A stretch of DNA of 57,098 bases from a virus. Position 1 is the first letter of the stretch. The number at the start of each line of letters is the position of its first letter. A program made the position numbers and the translations under genes. The DNA is taken from positions 1-57,098 of IMG/VR virus record IMGVR_UViG_3300042908_000950. One strand, written 5' to 3'. Under the pieces are notes generated by a model that saw nothing but the letters and a program-made list of their open reading frames with translations, was not told the DNA's origin and did no database searches. This document shows positions 28,594 to 37,699 of this stretch, one piece after another.

Positions 28594-29457
28594 ATGGACT
28601 TTTCTAAACTACGCAATAACCGCAACTCATTCGAGAAACTCACCAAAGCGGTTGAATCAATCAATACAAACACAGAATCTGGTTCAAGAGGCGATGATCG
28701 TTTCTGGACACCAGAGGTTGACAAAGCAGGTAACGGCATGGCTGTTGTTCGTTTCCTTCCTGCTCCAGCAGTAGATGGTGATGATGGACTTCCTTGGGTA
28801 CGTATCTTTGATCATGGCTTTCAAGGTCCCGGTGGTTGGTACATTGAAAACTCTTTGACAACACTCAATCAAAAAGATCCAGTTTCGGAGCATAACTCTG
28901 TTTTGTGGAACTCAGGCATTGAAGCAAACAAAGAGATTGCACGTAAACAAAAACGCCGTTTACATTATGTGACTAATGTTTACATTGTTTCTGATCCAAA
29001 GAATCCAGATAATGAAGGACAGATTCGTCTTTACAAGTTTGGCAAGAAAATCTTTGATAAGATTACAGAAGCAATGAATCCAGAATTCGAAGATGAAAAG
29101 GCAATCAATCCTTTTGATTTCTGGGAAGGTGCTAACTTCAAAATCAAGATTCGTCAAGTTGAAGGTTATCGCAACTATGACAAGTCTGAGTTTGATTCTC
29201 CTTCAGCATTGCTTGATGGTGATGATGCAAAACTTGAAGCACTGTGGAAAAAGCAACACTCACTCAAAGAGTTTCTTGATCCAAAGAACTTCAAATCTTA
29301 TGATGTGTTGAAAGCAAAACTTGATAAAGTCTTAGGTCTTGATGGTGCAGCACCAGTATCAAAGACTAAGGCTATTGATGAGAACTTTGTTCCTAAACCA
29401 TCAGCAGATATTGATGATGAAGAACTTGATTACTTCAAGTCTCTAGCAGAAGATTGA
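28594..29457 (+). CDS. 32: gp32-like single-stranded DNA-binding protein
   Basis: A 287-residue protein with T4 gp32 layout. N-terminal basic cooperativity segment FSKLRNNRNSFEKL, OB-fold core beginning DDRFWTPEVDKAGNGMAVVRFLPAP, GGWYIENSLTTLNQKDPVSEHN, KQKRRLHYVTNVYIVSDP, and acidic tail DIDDEELDYFKSLAED for protein contacts. The cysteines that bind zinc in T4 gp32 are absent. It coats ssDNA in replication, recombination and repair. Last gene before a strong terminator. Confidence 0.93.
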   Translation: MDFSKLRNNRNSFEKLTKAVESINTNTESGSRGDDRFWTPEVDKAGNGMAVVRFLPAPAVDGDDGLPWVRIFDHGFQGPGGWYIENSLTTLNQKDPVSEHNSVLWNSGIEANKEIARKQKRRLHYVTNVYIVSDPKNPDNEGQIRLYKFGKKIFDKITEAMNPEFEDEKAINPFDFWEGANFKIKIRQVEGYRNYDKSEFDSPSALLDGDDAKLEALWKKQHSLKEFLDPKNFKSYDVLKAKLDKVLGLDGAAPVSKTKAIDENFVPKPSADIDDEELDYFKSLAED

Positions 29458-29465
29458 TGATTGTG

Positions 29466-29491
29466 ACGCCACCTTCGGGTGGCGTTTTTTT
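29466..29491 (+). terminator. Strong intrinsic terminator after gp32
   Basis: ACGCCACC - TTCG - GGTGGCGT, an 8-bp GC-rich stem with UUCG loop followed by seven T residues (29485-29491). It ends the rightward operon just before the convergent leftward tail genes. Confidence 0.95.
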
Positions 29492-29492
29492 G

Positions 29493-31637
29493 TCAACCAT
29501 AATAACTAGATGTTGCTCTATCCACTAAAAGATTTGTAGCGTCAGAGTTATATGCTGATGGAATGTGATAACTTGAACCTGATGCTGATTGTGAGTTATT
29601 GTTTATAGTTTGTGAGTTATCAACAAGAGTAGGATTGTTCATAAACTCTCTTGTTATATCTCTCAACATATCTGCAAGTGCTGTTGAACCTTGCATCAAT
29701 TTTCCACCCATCATTCTATCCAATGCAGTTATTTGTTCGTATGCAAGCGAAGCAACACCATCTGACATACTCGTTTTAGCTGCTGGCGCACCGGGTGCTG
29801 GACTTGGTTTTGGTTTTTCTGCCGATGCGATTGGTTGTTCTGGCGTTCCAGTGGCGCCAGCAACTTTCATCAAAGAACGTTCATAGTTTCCATATGCGCC
29901 AGAAGCCATTTCAGATGCAGATGGATTTACCCATTTCTTGATTGCTAGTTGTAAGTCCATATTTCCATATTTTCTGGACCACAAATCTCTCTGTGCTTCC
30001 CAACCAGCTTGCCAATTAGGAAATCTCACAAAAGTTCTTGTAACACCTTCATGCGTAATTGTTTCACCAGGAACACCTCCAAACTTTGCTTGTTCTGGAT
30101 AAACTTCAGTGCGACTTTTTGCTATAATATTACCAGGATTATTATGTCTGAAACCAACCGTACCAGGTTTAGTTGAGCCTTCTCGTTTTGCTTGTTCTTC
30201 CATTAGTTGATTTTGTTGCGCTCTAGTCAGACTATTGAAAGTAATTTTCTTATCGTAACTGTATGATGCTGCTCCTGCAGGAGTTGGTGAACCTTGTGCT
30301 TGTCTTTCGGCCAATCTTCTATCATATTCTAATCCGATGTCAGCAGATGTCATTCGATTTATTACACCTTGTGTGTTACTTGTTCTCAATTCTTTCTGTC
30401 TGATAAATTCTTCATTTTCTCTTATTTTACTTTCTATATCACTTGCTCTCTGACCTGCTGTTGTATATCCTGTTACATTTCCCAAAGCATCATAAGTTGG
30501 AACTTGTTTACCCTCTTTCATTGTTTTTTGCAATTCAAGTTTCAAGGCTTCATTTTCTGACCGAGCTTCTTCAATAGATTTCTCTCCTGTCATTTTACCA
30601 TATGCTGCCATTGCTGCTGCAATTGCCATAGAAACTGCGGCGCCAGAAAGTGTACTAAATCCTCCTAACGCACCCATCGCACCAATCGCAATCATTCCAA
30701 GAATTTTACCTTTATTTTCTTGAAATAAATTTATCATGAAGCCATACATATCTTTCATGACTGCTGTTCCTAAATCTCGAAAAAGACTTAGAGAAGTTTC
30801 TAATGCTGCCACGATTTTATCGGTCGTGCTTTTGAATATCTTTTGAGCATTCTCAATAAATGTATTCAATCCAAGTTCTTTAGACAAACCAGATAGAGTT
30901 TCTTTGATTGCACTCAAAGATTCACCTATGCCGCCTCCTAATTTTGAGAAATCAAGTGACTTATAAAGAGAGTAGAGGGCAAATCCAACAACACCAGCAA
31001 GAACTACTCCCATGAAACCCATATTACCTAATGCACCCCCTAATACACCAAATATGCCACGAAATGCACCTCCAACTAAACTTCCAATTCCACCGAGTAT
31101 GGACCCAATAATACTTCCTGCGCTACCAAGTAAACTTCCCGCAGCACTTCCAATACCACCTAACATACCAAGTAAGTTGAAACCACCACCAGCAGAAGAT
31201 TTGCCTAAACCAGGCATACCTTTTCTTCCAGTGCTATACTTTGATTCATATGCTGCTTCTCTTTGTCCTGCTCTTTCAAAATACTTTGCTGGTGTTCCGC
31301 CCCATATACGAACCAGTTGTGCCATGTTACGGGCGATTGATGGTAAAGCCATAGAATTTCTGGCGCTAATTCTTGCATCACGTGCTATAGAACTCAATGC
31401 TGTCGGTGAAGATCCTGCTTGCTGCGCCATCAATGAAGATGGTGAACGATTTGATGCCGTGGCTTGATATCCTTTTAGTTCGGGAAATAAAGCAGTCATA
31501 AGTCCTCCTCTGCTAAACAAAGCATTTCGAGGATCATATTTTTGCATATTCATTTGATTGTATGCGCCAGACAATGAAGTAACTACACTTTTACCTGATT
31601 GTCTTTGGGCACGAACTAAGTCTGTAAATGAAGCCAT
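29493..31637 (-). CDS. Tape-measure/hub-like tail protein with NPGN lysozyme-like domain
   Basis: A 714-residue protein on the minus strand. Residues about 150-235 are a Gly/Ala/Leu-rich hydrophobic region (GGIGSAAGSLLGSAGSIIGS) as in tape-measure proteins. A second hydrophobic block lies near 310-345, and a charged coiled-coil near 355-420. Residues about 490-600 hold a RHNNPGNI domain with FRHNNPGNI, FPNWQAGWEAQRDLW and KWVNPSASE. This resembles muralytic domains of some phage structural proteins. It is last in the leftward hub operon after gp26- and gp51-like genes, where T4 has 28/29. Likely tape measure or hub with peptidoglycan activity; the domain's catalysis is inferred. Confidence 0.75.
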   Translation of the reverse strand: MASFTDLVRAQRQSGKSVVTSLSGAYNQMNMQKYDPRNALFSRGGLMTALFPELKGYQATASNRSPSSLMAQQAGSSPTALSSIARDARISARNSMALPSIARNMAQLVRIWGGTPAKYFERAGQREAAYESKYSTGRKGMPGLGKSSAGGGFNLLGMLGGIGSAAGSLLGSAGSIIGSILGGIGSLVGGAFRGIFGVLGGALGNMGFMGVVLAGVVGFALYSLYKSLDFSKLGGGIGESLSAIKETLSGLSKELGLNTFIENAQKIFKSTTDKIVAALETSLSLFRDLGTAVMKDMYGFMINLFQENKGKILGMIAIGAMGALGGFSTLSGAAVSMAIAAAMAAYGKMTGEKSIEEARSENEALKLELQKTMKEGKQVPTYDALGNVTGYTTAGQRASDIESKIRENEEFIRQKELRTSNTQGVINRMTSADIGLEYDRRLAERQAQGSPTPAGAASYSYDKKITFNSLTRAQQNQLMEEQAKREGSTKPGTVGFRHNNPGNIIAKSRTEVYPEQAKFGGVPGETITHEGVTRTFVRFPNWQAGWEAQRDLWSRKYGNMDLQLAIKKWVNPSASEMASGAYGNYERSLMKVAGATGTPEQPIASAEKPKPSPAPGAPAAKTSMSDGVASLAYEQITALDRMMGGKLMQGSTALADMLRDITREFMNNPTLVDNSQTINNNSQSASGSSYHIPSAYNSDATNLLVDRATSSYYG

Positions 31638-31640
31638 TTT

Positions 31641-31832
31641 TTATCTCTTATTTGAAATCTTTTCTTGTTGCAATTTTTCGTTTTCTTCTTTTATGAAGTT
31701 TACTAACATCGTTACATAAACACTTTTTTCCCAAGGCAACATCTGCTCAATATCATAAAGACTATATTTGTGATGCTGCATCAGAGCAAAGTTGGTATCA
31801 AAATAGTTTTTCAAATTATCATAACAAAACAT
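31641..31832 (-). CDS. 51: gp51-like baseplate hub assembly protein
   Basis: A 63-residue protein. The pattern YSLYDIEQMLPWEKSVYVTMLVNFIKEEN matches the small protein found after gp26 in T4-like phages (T4 gp51, a hub assembly factor absent from the virion). It directly follows the gp26-like gene with a 1-nt overlap and precedes the tape-measure-like gene, the expected hub order. Confidence 0.65.
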   Translation of the reverse strand: MFCYDNLKNYFDTNFALMQHHKYSLYDIEQMLPWEKSVYVTMLVNFIKEENEKLQQEKISNKR

Positions 31833-32566
31833 TATACGAAAAAACTTTGTAGGCCCTCTATCGTAATCTTTTCATCATATCCACATTTTGAACAATGGAA
31901 GTCTACATCTTTTTTGATTTTAGGCATTGTCTCAAAAAACTCTTGTATTTTGCTGAACTGTTCACGTGTCAAGTTCTCAACAAATTCAACAAGTTCTTTC
32001 TTAGGAACATCTTTGGAATAAAAGATAGTTTCTTCTGTATAAACCCCATCAATACAAGCTATCAGAATATTCATAAGTTTATCAACTTCTGAACCCTCTT
32101 GTTTCTGTGCTTCTTCTACCATCTTGAACGACGGATACTTGATTAGCAGACCCATCGTTGCGCTGAGTGGAATTTGATCGATTTTTTCTTTATGTACTTC
32201 TGGATGAATATCGAGCAAATTCATCTCAAGTGTAACAATATTTCCACACTCTTTTTCTTCACCATCAGCGCTGACTTTGTTGTTACAGCGATAAGGCAAT
32301 TCAACAACTTCGTTGACTGACCGGGCACGAAGATTCAGAAACAAAAACTCTATATCAGTAATTGGTAAGTCATCAATATTCAAATCAGATAAACAGCAAT
32401 TTGTTAGTATCTGTTTCACTGCTAACAGAATAGAATCTGCTTCATTTGATTCCATTGCCATCAACAGAATTTTCTCTTCTTTGACAAGAAACGGTCGAAA
32501 TTGAATTACTTTCTTTGTCAAAGGTAAAGCTAGTTCATAAATCGGTACATCTATTTTTGGTAACAT
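31832..32566 (-). CDS. 26: gp26-like baseplate hub protein
   Basis: A 244-residue protein. The N-terminus (MLPKIDVPIYELALPLTKKVIQFRPFLVKEEKILLMA, positions 1-37) is highly characteristic of T4-type gp26/baseplate hub proteins. Cysteine pairs, C93 and C106 region (RCNNK...KECGN) and C229-x-x-C232 (HCSKCGY), suggest a zinc ribbon. It takes part in assembling the central hub. In the leftward operon, between the tube-like protein and gp51-like gene. Confidence 0.85.
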   Translation of the reverse strand: MLPKIDVPIYELALPLTKKVIQFRPFLVKEEKILLMAMESNEADSILLAVKQILTNCCLSDLNIDDLPITDIEFLFLNLRARSVNEVVELPYRCNNKVSADGEEKECGNIVTLEMNLLDIHPEVHKEKIDQIPLSATMGLLIKYPSFKMVEEAQKQEGSEVDKLMNILIACIDGVYTEETIFYSKDVPKKELVEFVENLTREQFSKIQEFFETMPKIKKDVDFHCSKCGYDEKITIEGLQSFFV

Positions 32567-32584
32567 AATATCCTCACGGTAAGA

Positions 32585-33313
32585 TTATAGTGATAGAGCC
32601 CTTGCAGTACCTATTCCGAGTAGAGATGCTGCTGTGGCGCCAAGATTGTATTTTCCTTCATAAATCGTTTCGTATCTTTGATATGCAAACTGAATAGTCA
32701 AACGATGAAAGCCTTCTTCTCCCCAACTGAGAGGCTGTGCTGCAACACCTATTGGAAATGCGTCAATTAGATTCACTGCATATATTTGCTTGATAAGATC
32801 ATCAAATTGTGTTATTGTAATTTGTGTCAAGTATCTTGAATTGCTGCCTTTCGGAAAGCGTAAGTTGTTTGTATCTGTTGGCATGATTGCTTCCATCCAA
32901 CGATCAAACAATTTACGTTCGTAAAATTCATTTGTGCATAAAAACGTCAAAGATGTTTCAGCATATTGGGTCTGATAAGGAACTTTGAAAGTAGGACCAT
33001 ATATCTTCACATCTTCAGTTTGAAGTGTTTTGCCTGGCAGTTCAGCAGTTTCACACTGCAAAGCAAGATATCTTGTCATTCCAGGATTGGCACTTTTCTG
33101 TGCATCATTTTTTTGACCTAGAGCATTTCCTATTGCTTCTGATATTTCAGAAAAAGCAGAGTTAGGTAAGTTTAGAATTCTTTCAATGACAGAATTTTTT
33201 ACATATTTACCAATATAATCAGGAACAGGAAGTATTACTTCATATCGACATGGACGAGCTAGACCATCTTTGCCTTTGATGTTCGATAAGAATAAATTTG
33301 GTGAAAACGACAT
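32585..33313 (-). CDS. Tail-tube-fold protein (gp54/gp19-like)
   Basis: A 242-residue protein starting at ATG 33313, which overlaps the previous stop as TAATG; the frame remains open upstream. It has tail-tube features: CRYEVILPVP, YLALQCETAELPGKTLQTEDVKIYGP, TLTFLCTN-like strand, FERWMEAI-like helix and a final beta segment FHRLTIQFAYQRYETI. This fits the baseplate tube initiator gp54, a tube-fold paralogue of gp19. The location in a hub operon favours gp54 over the main tube gene. Confidence 0.75.
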   Translation of the reverse strand: MSFSPNLFLSNIKGKDGLARPCRYEVILPVPDYIGKYVKNSVIERILNLPNSAFSEISEAIGNALGQKNDAQKSANPGMTRYLALQCETAELPGKTLQTEDVKIYGPTFKVPYQTQYAETSLTFLCTNEFYERKLFDRWMEAIMPTDTNNLRFPKGSNSRYLTQITITQFDDLIKQIYAVNLIDAFPIGVAAQPLSWGEEGFHRLTIQFAYQRYETIYEGKYNLGATAASLLGIGTARALSL

Positions 33314-33897
33314 TAGTATTTGTCCTTTGATTCTGACCAGACTTGGCTGGCACTTGCTTTGGCAAATGACTCTACTGGTAACATGACGGCAATGTCCCAC
33401 TCATCTGCTGTAATTTCTAAAAATCGAGATTGTATATGACTAAACAAATATCGCTTGATGCAGGGTTTGGCTTGAGAAAAAACTTTTGTTGCTCTTGCCA
33501 AATAATCATAACTTATTCTCAGTTTTGTTGTCTCATCATAGCTATGATTATTCAATATGGTACTAAGTTTATCTAATAGGACTATACGCTGCTTTGGGTG
33601 AATGTAATGTAAATTCAACCCTAGAAAACCGTCTGAGTATCGTTCTATTGGTATGACCAATGGGAACTTGTCGTAATATGGCAGCGTGTCCTTTGTTTTA
33701 GGATCATAGTAATAAAAATACATTCGGCCAATAAAAGACTTGTCTCGGAGTCTCTGACGATCACGCATCAGTTCACCCTTTGTTGGTCTAAGACTTGGTA
33801 TCTTTGTTCTTAGCCATCTACGAGCGTCACGTGTGCGTGGTTCATAACCAGATTTTGCCAGCGACTCTTTTACTCTGTCTATTAGTTTTTTAGCCAT
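33313..33897 (-). CDS. Conserved T4-like structural or assembly protein
   Basis: A 194-residue protein: basic N-terminus with RVKESLAKSGYEPRTRDARRWLRTK, then GRMYFYYYDPKTKDTLPYYDKFPLVIPIE and GFLGLNLHYIHPKQRIVLLDKL, ending DEWDIAVMLPVESF. I recall this family beside gp4 in marine T4-like phages. In T4 the neighbour is gp53, but a better gp53 is encoded at 35715, so this is a different protein, possibly a head-tail or end-protection factor. Assignment left open. Confidence 0.7.
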   Translation of the reverse strand: MAKKLIDRVKESLAKSGYEPRTRDARRWLRTKIPSLRPTKGELMRDRQRLRDKSFIGRMYFYYYDPKTKDTLPYYDKFPLVIPIERYSDGFLGLNLHYIHPKQRIVLLDKLSTILNNHSYDETTKLRISYDYLARATKVFSQAKPCIKRYLFSHIQSRFLEITADEWDIAVMLPVESFAKASASQVWSESKDKY

Positions 33898-33909
33898 CGA
33901 GTATTTATC

Positions 33910-34341
33910 TTAGATACCCAGATGTTTTTCTGTCAGTATAAGAAACTGCCAGCCATGATCTTTGCAGAACTCTTCGGCAGCATACCACTTGGCTTTGTTG
34001 ACTTCATACGTCATTGATTCTTGAATGAACGTCTTTGTTTTGCGTTTCTGTGTTGGAGGTTTTGTTTGTTTTTCTGGCTTGACTTCAATAATGTAAGTCA
34101 TCACTTTGCCATCATTTTTACGGATTTTGGCAATGAAGTCTGGGAAATATCGGTGCTTTTTCTTGTCGATTGGACTAAGATACGGTATAGGCAACTCTTC
34201 GGAACCCCACCAAATGATGTTTGGATTCTCATCCAAATATCTCATCACCTTTATTTCCCACGTGGATCTGTAGATAATATTGGCGGCATCACCCTTGTAT
34301 TTCTGCGGGTTTTTCGGTCTAAATCTTCCTTTATTTGACAT
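33910..34341 (-). CDS. 4: gp4-like head completion protein (TnsA-nuclease fold)
   Basis: A 143-residue protein. SKGRFRPKNPQKYKGD-type N-terminus, YRSTWEIKVMRYLDENPNIIWWGSEELPIPY, then YFPDFIAKI and YIIEVKPEKQ. The E...D...ExK pattern is that of a TnsA-like PD-(D/E)XK fold, as in T4 gp4, which completes heads after packaging. ATG at 34341 overlaps the rightward late promoter. First gene of the leftward operon. Confidence 0.88.
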   Translation of the reverse strand: MSNKGRFRPKNPQKYKGDAANIIYRSTWEIKVMRYLDENPNIIWWGSEELPIPYLSPIDKKKHRYFPDFIAKIRKNDGKVMTYIIEVKPEKQTKPPTQKRKTKTFIQESMTYEVNKAKWYAAEEFCKDHGWQFLILTEKHLGI

Positions 34342-34346
34342 AAATA
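34339..34346 (+). promoter_or_regulatory. T4-type late promoter for the rightward baseplate operon
   Basis: CATAAATA, one base from consensus, 27 bp before ATG 34374 and followed by CAGGA. It overlaps the start codon of the divergent gp4-like gene. Confidence 0.7.
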
Positions 34347-34373
34347 CTATCTAGTCAACTCACAGGAATTCTC

Positions 34374-35708
34374 ATGGCATTTTTCGGTCTTTCAGAAATA
34401 AGATTCAACTACGATGAAACTCGTTCTTTTGGTCCTCTTTCCGTATTAGATGCCACAAGCGGAGGATTCAAACAAAACGCTCTGAAGTATCCTCTAGATG
34501 TAGGCAGTGCTGACAAAGGTCATTATATGATCTTTTTTGTACGTCAACAAAAAGAGACACAGTTTTCTTCTGCATATCGTGGCGGTCAAGTCTTTGATTC
34601 AAACGCTGAAAGTGCTATTCAGGATCAATTGTCCAGAGGAGTTTCTGTTGCACGTGCAACAAATCCAAGCAAAGTAGTCAATTCTTTTGCTGATAAAATA
34701 AACAGAGAAGTTCAAAATGGGATTTCTGGTGTAGCGCAAAAAATTGGCCAGTATGGAGGAAATGTAGGACAGAAAGTTCGTTCTGGTATTGAGGGATGGA
34801 TAGGAACAAATACAACGTCAGCTTCAGTTCCTTTATATGGCAGTGAACAAAAAATAAACGACAATATTACAAGTTCAGTCAAAAGAATTACAGATAAAAC
34901 ACCTTTTGCATTTATCAATAAAACACAGTTGACAACTGATTCTATTGCACTGTACATGCCCGACACAATTCAGTTTGATAGTCGGCAGTCTTATGATGGT
35001 TTATCTCCGGGCAAAGAACTTTTGGGACAAGCACTTGTTGCTTTACCCGGTTTAGTTGATACTTATAAATCAGGTGGTGGCAAAGCAGCACTTGAAGCAA
35101 TCAAAAAAACAGGTGCATTGCAAGCACTTGGTGAAAGAGTTATTGGTGGAACAACTGGTGCTACAGATACAACTCGTCTAGGTGTTTTTGGTGTAACAGG
35201 TCGAGTAGTCAACCCAATGTTGGAATTGATTTACAACTCACCAGATTTTCGTCAATTTCAATTTGAGTTTTTCTTTTGGCCACGTGATGAGAGAGAAGCA
35301 CTGGAAGTTCAAAAGATTATTGAACGTTTTCGTTTTCATCAGGCGCCAGAGCTAGAAAAGATTTCAGGCAAACAATCTGGTCTTTTGATACCACCATCAG
35401 AGTTCGACATTCAGTTTTTCTATGCAGGACGCCAGAATCCAAACATTCCTCCGATTGCTTCGTGTGTGTTAGAAAACATTCAAGTGAACTACACACCAAG
35501 AGGATGGGCAGCATATGAAGTTCCTGGTGAAAATAATCCTGATATAGGTCGCACAGGTATGCCAGTCGGTATTCAATTGACTCTTCAGTTCAGAGAAACA
35601 ACTTATGTTACCAAAGAAGATTTTACTTCCGCTCAAGGTTACGGTTCAACAAAAGTAGATGTTGAACAATTGAAAACCCAAAACGGAGGAATTTTTTCTA
35701 GAAAATAA
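34374..35708 (+). CDS. 48: gp48-like baseplate tube cap protein
   Basis: A 444-residue protein. The N-terminus FGLSEIRFNYDETRSFGPLSVLD and RYPL...HYMIFFV-type strand, a long Gly/Ala/Lys-rich insert, and a C-terminal tube-like domain (YNSPDFRQFQFEFFFWPRDEREALEVQKIIERF, positions 294-326; MPVGIQLTLQFRETTYVTKED) match T4-like gp48, which caps the hub and nucleates the tube with gp54. First gene behind the late promoter. Confidence 0.85.
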   Translation: MAFFGLSEIRFNYDETRSFGPLSVLDATSGGFKQNALKYPLDVGSADKGHYMIFFVRQQKETQFSSAYRGGQVFDSNAESAIQDQLSRGVSVARATNPSKVVNSFADKINREVQNGISGVAQKIGQYGGNVGQKVRSGIEGWIGTNTTSASVPLYGSEQKINDNITSSVKRITDKTPFAFINKTQLTTDSIALYMPDTIQFDSRQSYDGLSPGKELLGQALVALPGLVDTYKSGGGKAALEAIKKTGALQALGERVIGGTTGATDTTRLGVFGVTGRVVNPMLELIYNSPDFRQFQFEFFFWPRDEREALEVQKIIERFRFHQAPELEKISGKQSGLLIPPSEFDIQFFYAGRQNPNIPPIASCVLENIQVNYTPRGWAAYEVPGENNPDIGRTGMPVGIQLTLQFRETTYVTKEDFTSAQGYGSTKVDVEQLKTQNGGIFSRK

Positions 35709-35714
35709 TAAAAA

Positions 35715-36377
35715 ATGGCAAACTATTTCAATTTTTTTCCAGCAACATTTTATAAGGTTGATGAAAGTGTCAATGCACTTGATGTTGTAACAAACATCAC
35801 TTCAAGATTTGCATTTGAATCTTCACTCAAAGAAAACTCTAATGTTTTCTATCCATACGAAATAAAAGACTCAGACACTCCAGAATCAATCGCATACAAA
35901 CTTTATGGAAGTTCTGAAAGACATTGGGTAGTTTTGATATTCAATAATATTATTGATCCTCAGTATGATTGGCCAATGAATTATTCCAATTTCATAGACT
36001 ATGTAAATGAAAAATATTCGGCAAATGGAGCAGCAAATACCACAGTTCAAACTGGACTACAGTGGGCAAAAAGCGAAAATAACATCCATTCTTATTATCA
36101 GGTAAACACAAGAAGTTCTGTTTCTCAGACATTTGATACCAAGACAATCAAAGAAAAGGTTCAAATAACAGCAAACAATTATGCTAATGTAATTGTCGGT
36201 TCAGTCACATATACTCTTCAAAATGGAAAGACAATAACTGAAGCTGTTGCAAAAGAAAAGTTGACATATTATGAATATGAAATGCAAGTGAATGAAGATA
36301 AGAGAAAGATCAGATTATTGAAACCAGAATTTGCATCTGATGTTTTCGAAGAATTCAAACAGATTATTAGAGAATGA
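35715..36377 (+). CDS. 53: gp53-like baseplate wedge protein
   Basis: A 220-residue protein. MANYFNFFPATFYKV, LDVVTNITSRFAFESSLKENSNVFYPYEIKDSDTPESIAYKLYGSSERHWVVLIFNNIIDPQYDWPM (positions 22-86) is the diagnostic gp53 region, containing a LysM-like fold. gp53 locks wedges together around the hub. C-terminal part is Tyr/Glu-rich. 6 bp after gp48; overlaps gp27 by 4 bp. Confidence 0.9.
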   Translation: MANYFNFFPATFYKVDESVNALDVVTNITSRFAFESSLKENSNVFYPYEIKDSDTPESIAYKLYGSSERHWVVLIFNNIIDPQYDWPMNYSNFIDYVNEKYSANGAANTTVQTGLQWAKSENNIHSYYQVNTRSSVSQTFDTKTIKEKVQITANNYANVIVGSVTYTLQNGKTITEAVAKEKLTYYEYEMQVNEDKRKIRLLKPEFASDVFEEFKQIIRE

Positions 36378-37699
36378 CTACAACTTTACAAGATTCAACG
36401 CAGTTCAAAGTAAAAAAGATTTCCATTATGTCTAAAGGTGGATCGATTGACGTTTCTGCTGTATATGATGAGATCAACATTTACGATTCATTGTTCATGC
36501 CAATGATGACTGGAAATATTCTGATAACAGATGCAGTTGGACTTTCCAAATCTTTGAGTTTTGATGGTTCAGAAGTTATTTTGTTTGATATTGAAAAGAG
36601 TTCTAACTTTTTATCGTTTACAAAATCATTTAGAATATACAAGCAGACCGATCGTAAAAACGTAAATCAATCTGCTGAAAAATATATTCTACATTTTGTT
36701 GCCGATGAATTTGTTTTTTCTCTACAACAAAAGATAAATCAAAGTTACCAATCAACATATTCGGATATTGTACAGAAAATTTTATCATCTTATTTGAAGC
36801 TGGAAAATAGGGACAAAGGTATAATCGAGAATTCTTTTGGCATCAGAAAAGTCGTAATACCGAATTTATCTCCTATCGAGGCAATAGAGTGGTGTGCTAA
36901 ACGTTCATTGGATAATAGAAATGCTCCTAGCTTTATTTTCTTTTCTAATATTTTTGGCTACAATTATGTTTCTTTATCATCTCTTTTGAATAAAGACTCA
37001 ATTTTGAAAGTCAACTTTGACCCTAAAAATTTATCTCAAAATGATGCTTTGGTTGAGATGAGCAGTGCTAGAGCATTTGAAGTTGTAATGCAAAATGATT
37101 CTATTGACAAAATCAAAAGTGGCGTAAATGCTGGTAAATTTATTGGTTTCGATCCTCTGACCAAAAGTTTTGCTGAGAAAAATGTTTCATTCGATGAACA
37201 TTATAATCTTGTCGAACATTTGAATAAAACTCCAAATATAGCAGAGATATTCAATAAAGATAACACGACTAATTTGACATCAGTAGATTCAAGAAAAGTA
37301 TTGAGTATTTTTGGTGCAAACAGAAAGAACAGTTCATATATCAAAAAATATGATCCAGATTCAATCTCTAAAGTGGAGAATTATGAAAGTTTTCTTTTTC
37401 AGAGAAAAGCAATTTTCAAAAATCTAACCGCAAAAAGATTGAAAGTAGTTTTACCTGGTAATTTTCAACTAACTTCTGGATTCAATGTAGATGTGTTGAC
37501 ATCCGGCTTCAATAGAAAAACTAAAGATTCGACAAACGATGATCTTTCTTTGAATGGAAAATATCTGATTATAGCAGCAAGACATACTATAACAACCAAT
37601 AAGCATGAAACTTTGATTGAGATTGCTACCGATTCAACAAATAATCCAGAAATCTACACAAGCAATCCTCAACAAAATGAATTACTCAAAAGCACGTAA
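36374..37699 (+). CDS. 27: gp27-like baseplate hub protein
   Basis: A 441-residue protein. The N-terminal strand-rich domain (DVSAVYDEINIYDSLFMPMMTGNILITDAVGLSKSL, positions 27-62) and LNLSPIEAIEWCAKRS-like segment match T4-type gp27, which forms the trimeric torus holding gp5. The C-terminal KRLKVVLPGNFQLTSGFNVDV and ARHTITTNKHETLIEI is the typical tube-like hub strand set. Directly followed by gp5. Confidence 0.88.
   Translation: MTTTLQDSTQFKVKKISIMSKGGSIDVSAVYDEINIYDSLFMPMMTGNILITDAVGLSKSLSFDGSEVILFDIEKSSNFLSFTKSFRIYKQTDRKNVNQSAEKYILHFVADEFVFSLQQKINQSYQSTYSDIVQKILSSYLKLENRDKGIIENSFGIRKVVIPNLSPIEAIEWCAKRSLDNRNAPSFIFFSNIFGYNYVSLSSLLNKDSILKVNFDPKNLSQNDALVEMSSARAFEVVMQNDSIDKIKSGVNAGKFIGFDPLTKSFAEKNVSFDEHYNLVEHLNKTPNIAEIFNKDNTTNLTSVDSRKVLSIFGANRKNSSYIKKYDPDSISKVENYESFLFQRKAIFKNLTAKRLKVVLPGNFQLTSGFNVDVLTSGFNRKTKDSTNDDLSLNGKYLIIAARHTITTNKHETLIEIATDSTNNPEIYTSNPQQNELLKST

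Noticed and set aside
33313-33897. Calling this gp53 because it follows gp4 as in T4
   Set aside because: The protein at 35715 has the diagnostic gp53 sequence; this one belongs to another family.
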